Virus record (IMG/VR): IMGVR_UViG_3300034407_002014
Span: 1-44,533 of that record
Strand: one strand, 5' to 3'
Source of the DNA: a virus
DNA: 44,533 bases
The notes under the pieces: model-generated
Seen by the model: the letters and a program-made list of their open reading frames with translations, nothing else
What the model was told of the DNA's origin: nothing
The model's database searches: none
Part shown: piece by piece, positions 41,282-44,533 of the stretch
Layout: the number at the start of each line of letters is the position of its first letter
Position numbering within the stretch: position 1 is the first letter of the stretch
Program-made: the position numbers and the translations under genes

Positions 41282-41396
41282 AAATCTTTTATGTTCAATT
41301 GAAAGATTTTTAGGACTTCCATATAGGTATGTGAATGAAGAACCATCTAAAAAATTGGTTAGTGTGGCCAGAGAAAAACGAAAAGACGATAATTAA
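41265..41396 (+). CDS. Possible small basic protein, 43 aa
   Basis: An ORF starting MKKKFKNLLCS that overlaps the zinc-ribbon gene by 17 bases and the following PP-loop gene by 62. Supported only by its position; it may be a chance frame. Confidence 0.3.
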   Translation: MKKKFKNLLCSIERFLGLPYRYVNEEPSKKLVSVAREKRKDDN

Positions 41397-42282
41397 TATA
41401 TACCCAATGTTTGATGCCTATCCACAATCTTTGAAGGAGGCATTAAAATTACAAGCAAAATGTATATGTGATAACTATGATAATTTGACCATATTTTTTT
41501 CTGGTGGAGTCGACTCTCAACAAGCAGCTTGGGCATTTAAAGAAATCGGTGCAGACGTTAATTACGTTTTTATGTTGTATACACATGATGGTGAATTCAA
41601 CAAGGAAGAATTTTTCTTTGCAAAATCTTTCGCTGACAAATACAATATAGATTTTCAGATTGAAAGATTTGATACATCAGAAATGTTAATTGATATTATT
41701 GTTCAAGACTTCAACTACTTTGAATGTGAAACTGGATTTGGTGCTTTACTACAACAGTATGGTTTCAAAGAATATGTTCAGAAACACCCAGAGCAAAACT
41801 TAGTGATTTCATATGGAAACTTCTTATACAAAAGAGTGGGAGATACTTGTTATGGAATGGTTCCAAGCCCCTATCGTGGAACTACTCAAGGGTTTTGTCA
41901 TGATGAATATATTGCATTTTATTTTTATACACCTATTATATTTCAATACTATGAATATCTACATAGAAAAGACAAAGAGCTTCAATATCTAAAACGATAC
42001 CAACCAAAGAATTTAGCATTTACAGAGTTGGGTTGGAATTTAAGACCGAAGATGAATTCTTGGGAACATTTTTCAGAAGATGATTACGAGGATTGCACGA
42101 TGATAAACTTTGGAGACGATCATTATTTTTATGGTCATGGTCTTGTTGGTGGCACTAGAAGTTATCTAAAACATTCATCATTTTCTGAAAAAGACAAAAA
42201 AGACTTGAGAGCAAAAAAGAAAGAGAAACAATCATTCACAGATTATTACTCTCCATTATATGAGTTTAAAACGGATGTATGA
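41335..42282 (+). CDS. PP-loop ATPase, QueC/asparagine-synthase-like
   Basis: A 315-residue protein with a PP-loop SGGVDSQQ (residues 56-63), which binds ATP pyrophosphate to adenylate a substrate. The family covers QueC, GuaA, asparagine synthetase and sulfur-transfer enzymes. The zinc-binding cysteine cluster of QueC is not evident, so a 7-deazaguanine role is unproven. It overlaps a radical SAM gene by 23 bases; together they may make a modified nucleotide or other metabolite. Start ATG 41335 lacks a good ribosome site; ATG 41407 is an alternative. Confidence 0.65.
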   Translation: MKNHLKNWLVWPEKNEKTIINIYPMFDAYPQSLKEALKLQAKCICDNYDNLTIFFSGGVDSQQAAWAFKEIGADVNYVFMLYTHDGEFNKEEFFFAKSFADKYNIDFQIERFDTSEMLIDIIVQDFNYFECETGFGALLQQYGFKEYVQKHPEQNLVISYGNFLYKRVGDTCYGMVPSPYRGTTQGFCHDEYIAFYFYTPIIFQYYEYLHRKDKELQYLKRYQPKNLAFTELGWNLRPKMNSWEHFSEDDYEDCTMINFGDDHYFYGHGLVGGTRSYLKHSSFSEKDKKDLRAKKKEKQSFTDYYSPLYEFKTDV

Positions 42283-43795
42283 TAATTATGATGCTATAAT
42301 TTTTACCGAAGTTAGTAATTGGCCAATTCCTATGAAGACAATAGGTGCATATAAAATTGCACAGTCCATGAGGAATAGGGGTTACAGGGTAAAGGTTATC
42401 AATAATTTTTTGGATATATGGGATAAAAACAGAGAAGACTTTCTCTTTTGGATGAGTGAATTTCTAAAGTCAGATGCTAAATTTATAGGAATTAGTGGTA
42501 CTTTTGCATCTGGACCAAGTATGATGAAAAAAGAGTATGATTGGGGAACTCTTTTAAAAAAAGACCCTTGGGCTAGTTTCAATTCATTTTTAGATGATAT
42601 GAAACAATTTTTCCCTCATATACCAATAGTCTTGGGCGGTCATAGTAATTCAGCAAGATACATTTTTGAGTTACTTAAAGATAGTAAAATAGACTTTTGG
42701 GTGGATGGATTGGCAGAGGAATCCATACTTAAATTTTTAGATGAAAAGGCACCACCTCAAAGATTCAGATATGATATATTAGGTTTGTCACATGACTTTC
42801 ATAATACCAAACCAGTGTTCATAAAAGAAGACGGGATCATGCATGAAGAGGTTTTACCTCTTGAGTTATCTAGGGGGTGTAGGTTTAAATGTTCGTTCTG
42901 TTCATTCCCCCTACTTGGAAAGAATCCAAACGACAAAAAATACATACGTTCAGAGCAAAGTATATACGATGAGCTAAAGAGTAACTATGAGCAATTCGGT
43001 GTAACAAAATATAATATGTTATGTGACACGTTCAATGAAACAACTGAAAAAATTGAGTTGTTATGTCGAGTTCAAGAGAAGTTACAAATAAACATTAGGT
43101 TTTCAGCATATCTAAGGATTGACCTATTACACGCACACAAAGAGCAAATACCACTTCTTCATGAAGCTGGACTGAATACTTGTCACTTTGGTTTAGAGTC
43201 ATTTCATCATGAGAGTGCAAAAGCAATCGGTAAAGGTCTAAGAAAAGAAAAAGTAAAAGAAACTTTACAGTTGTGTAAAGATACATGGGGCGACAGTGTA
43301 CTAACAAATGCCGGGTTTATAACTGGACTACCATATGAAACTCCAGATACGGCTAATGTTTGGTGTCAAGAACTGCTTGACGGTGAATATCCCTTAGATA
43401 CTTGGTATCTAACAACACTAGCATTTATGAATCAAGGTCAGAATGTTGATGACTACTCTTATTCATCAGCGTTTGAAAAAGACCCAGAAAAGTATGGTTA
43501 TACATTTGATAGTGAGAATTCTAGAGAATGGAGTAACGGTAATTTTACGAGACAATCAGCCATAGAATTTGCTGAATCGTGGAAAAAGAAATGGAAAGAT
43601 AAAATTAAAATTGGCAGTTGGCATGCCATGGGTCTACAATCTTATAATATGTATGATGAGTTTCAGTGGGAAGATATCCGTAAATTAAAAAGACATGATA
43701 TGATCCGGCCTCCAGAGGAACTTAGACAAAAACTTGATCAGCTAAAAGGAAGATATATAAAAGACTATTGGAATAAAGTCCGAAATGTGATGTAA
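42260..43795 (+). CDS. Radical SAM enzyme with N-terminal Rossmann domain
   Basis: A 511-residue radical SAM protein: C207-x3-C211-x2-C214 (CRFKCSFC) for the 4Fe-4S cluster that cleaves SAM. The N-terminal 200 residues look like a B12-binding-type Rossmann domain (GYRVKVINNF, FIGISG, PIVLGGHS), though the usual D-x-H-x-x-G ligand motif is not seen. The central part has LNTCHFGLESF and GFITGLPYET, typical of the MiaB/B12-radical SAM barrel. It is probably a methylthio- or methyltransferase or maturase; substrate unknown. ATG 42275 is an alternative start. Confidence 0.7.
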   Translation: MSLKRMYDNYDAIIFTEVSNWPIPMKTIGAYKIAQSMRNRGYRVKVINNFLDIWDKNREDFLFWMSEFLKSDAKFIGISGTFASGPSMMKKEYDWGTLLKKDPWASFNSFLDDMKQFFPHIPIVLGGHSNSARYIFELLKDSKIDFWVDGLAEESILKFLDEKAPPQRFRYDILGLSHDFHNTKPVFIKEDGIMHEEVLPLELSRGCRFKCSFCSFPLLGKNPNDKKYIRSEQSIYDELKSNYEQFGVTKYNMLCDTFNETTEKIELLCRVQEKLQINIRFSAYLRIDLLHAHKEQIPLLHEAGLNTCHFGLESFHHESAKAIGKGLRKEKVKETLQLCKDTWGDSVLTNAGFITGLPYETPDTANVWCQELLDGEYPLDTWYLTTLAFMNQGQNVDDYSYSSAFEKDPEKYGYTFDSENSREWSNGNFTRQSAIEFAESWKKKWKDKIKIGSWHAMGLQSYNMYDEFQWEDIRKLKRHDMIRPPEELRQKLDQLKGRYIKDYWNKVRNVM

Positions 43796-43797
43796 TT

Positions 43798-44163
43798 ATG
43801 AAAACACAATCAGCAAAAGCAAAAGGTCGCCGACTTCAACAGTGGGTGCGTGATCTATTAATTGAAAAACTAGAGGTTCATCCAGAGGATATAGAATCTA
43901 GAAGTATGGGTGCTGGTGGGGAAGACCTCATCATGGCCCGTGCTGCGAGAGAAAAGTTTCCATATTCCATTGAGTGCAAGAACCAAGAATCGCTAAATGT
44001 ATGGAAGTCATATGAGCAAGCAGAGTCAAATGCTGGCGACTACGAACCTATTCTTTTCATCAAGAGAAACAAACAGAAACCTCTAGTGGTGGTTGATGCA
44101 GATTATTTCGTTAGTCTACATAATAGAGTGGCAAAAGAGTATGACATAGATGAATTATTATAA
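43798..44163 (+). CDS. PD-(D/E)XK-like endonuclease
   Basis: A 121-residue protein with SRSMGAGGEDLIMA and PYSIECKNQE: an acidic residue followed after about 20 residues by E-x-K is the PD-(D/E)XK nuclease core. The N-terminus KTQSAKAKGRRLQQWVR is basic and may bind DNA. Similar small nucleases in T4-like marine phages are annotated as endonucleases or resolvases; the specific substrate is unknown. Its stop codon lies inside the late promoter at 44159. Confidence 0.7.
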   Translation: MKTQSAKAKGRRLQQWVRDLLIEKLEVHPEDIESRSMGAGGEDLIMARAAREKFPYSIECKNQESLNVWKSYEQAESNAGDYEPILFIKRNKQKPLVVVDADYFVSLHNRVAKEYDIDELL

Positions 44164-44166
44164 ATA
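44159..44166 (+). promoter_or_regulatory. T4-type late promoter (TATAAATA)
   Basis: Exact late consensus overlapping the nuclease stop codon, 30 bases before the ATG of the secreted protein at 44197. Confidence 0.78.
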
Positions 44167-44196
44167 GTTCTACATAGTTATTTGGAGAAAACAATT

Positions 44197-44533
44197 ATGA
44201 AGCACATCAAAGCATTAGTAGTGCTTTTGGTGGTTCTTTTTCCAACTTTAGTATTTGCCGCAGAAACAAATACAGTATCTTCAACGGTAGTGACAGATAA
44301 AGCGCCACCAACTGCAAACGCACCGTCAGTTGTTGTGAACAACAGTGATGTGTGTAAATCAGCATTTAGTGTAGCAGGACAAGCAAGTTTTGTTGGTCTT
44401 GCGACAGGTGTTACAATAACAGATGAAAATTGTGAACGTATAAAATTATCAAGAAGTTTATTTGGTATGGGCATGAAGGTCGCCGCTGTGTCAATGTTGT
44501 GTCAAGATGTAAGAATTTTTGATGCAATGATTA
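44197..44533 (+). CDS. Secreted protein with signal peptide (truncated by window end)
   Basis: Partial gene. The N-terminal MKHIKALVVLLVVLFPTLVFA is a signal peptide with a likely cut after FA; the mature part contains cysteines (DVCKS, DENCE, MLCQD) that could form disulfides. GGAG lies nine bases before the ATG and an exact late promoter 30 bases upstream. I do not know its function; a periplasmic late role is likely. The frame remains open at the last base. Confidence 0.7.
   Translation, partial: MKHIKALVVLLVVLFPTLVFAAETNTVSSTVVTDKAPPTANAPSVVVNNSDVCKSAFSVAGQASFVGLATGVTITDENCERIKLSRSLFGMGMKVAAVSMLCQDVRIFDAMI

Noticed and set aside
41335-42282. PP-loop gene as queC of a 7-deazaguanine DNA-modification pathway
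   Set aside because: The QueC cysteine cluster is not visible and no FolE, QueD, QueE or DpdA-like transglycosylase is seen in the window.
387-44474. Many open frames on the minus strand, some over 200 codons (e.g. opposite 3069-3878 and 4216-5064)
   Set aside because: Each lies antisense to a clearly coding + strand gene with recognised motifs, lacks ribosome sites, and has implausible composition; all are shadows.
1-44533. tRNA or rRNA genes
   Set aside because: No intergenic space is long enough or carries the cloverleaf signatures; none seen.

Overview
The window is a gene-dense, moderately AT-rich piece of a T4-superfamily (Tevenvirinae-like) myovirus, most likely marine. Every gene I can support lies on the + strand, most neighbours overlap or nearly touch, and no gap exceeds about 150 bases. 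The phage assignment rests on the T4-type replication set (gp45 clamp, gp44/gp62 clamp loader, RegA, gp43 polymerase, gp61 primase), T4-type late promoters (TATAAATA) and many small proteins of the kind carried by marine T4-like phages (Hsp20, CobS-like ATPase, 2OG-Fe(II) oxygenases, class II ribonucleotide reductase). The host is not identified. A ROSE-like RNA leader before hsp20 would fit a proteobacterium, because ROSE elements are known from that group.

Layout. 1-5.5 kb: a DNA methyltransferase, a 2OG oxygenase, a VWA/metalloprotease-like (CobT-like) protein with a MoxR/CobS-like AAA ATPase, then Hsp20. 5.6-14.8 kb: another 2OG oxygenase, a DUF3310-type protein, and the replication cluster 45-44-62-regA-43. 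That cluster is interrupted by two tandem 2OG oxygenases and a DUF6817-like protein (between 44 and 62) and by a RimK ligase/aspartyl-protease fusion (between regA and 43). 14.8-21 kb: a cytosine-C5 methyltransferase, a TET/JBP-like dioxygenase, an SF2 helicase, a close homologue of T4 DNA alpha-glucosyltransferase, a further 2OG oxygenase and a SAM methyltransferase. 21-34.6 kb (late promoters): candidate internal head proteins, including two long modular polyproteins studded with L-x-E prohead-protease-like sites, plus virion proteins. 34.6-38.2 kb: an i-spanin/o-spanin pair, a DUF1353 protein, cysteine-rich mini-proteins, a nitroreductase-like protein and small membrane proteins. 38.2-44.5 kb: gp61 primase, B12-dependent ribonucleotide reductase, a PP-loop ATPase with a radical SAM enzyme, a PD-(D/E)XK-like nuclease, and a truncated secreted protein at the window end.

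How it works together. Early and replication genes are driven by seven near-identical sigma70-type promoters (perfect TTGACA, 17-base spacer). At three of them the ATG lies where the transcript should start, predicting leaderless mRNAs for polymerase, primase and the VWA protein. Late genes use TATAAATA boxes.

The most interesting system is a post-replicative DNA hypermodification pathway: C to 5mC (methyltransferase), 5mC to 5hmC (TET-like enzyme), then glucosyl-5hmC (AGT homologue). This would reach the T4 end product by a different route from T4, which makes 5hmC as a nucleotide. Other strong candidates are the ROSE-like RNA thermometer over the hsp20 ribosome binding site, the cleavable polyprotein cargo of the head, and a RimK/protease fusion carrying a T4-like capsid-targeting N-terminus.
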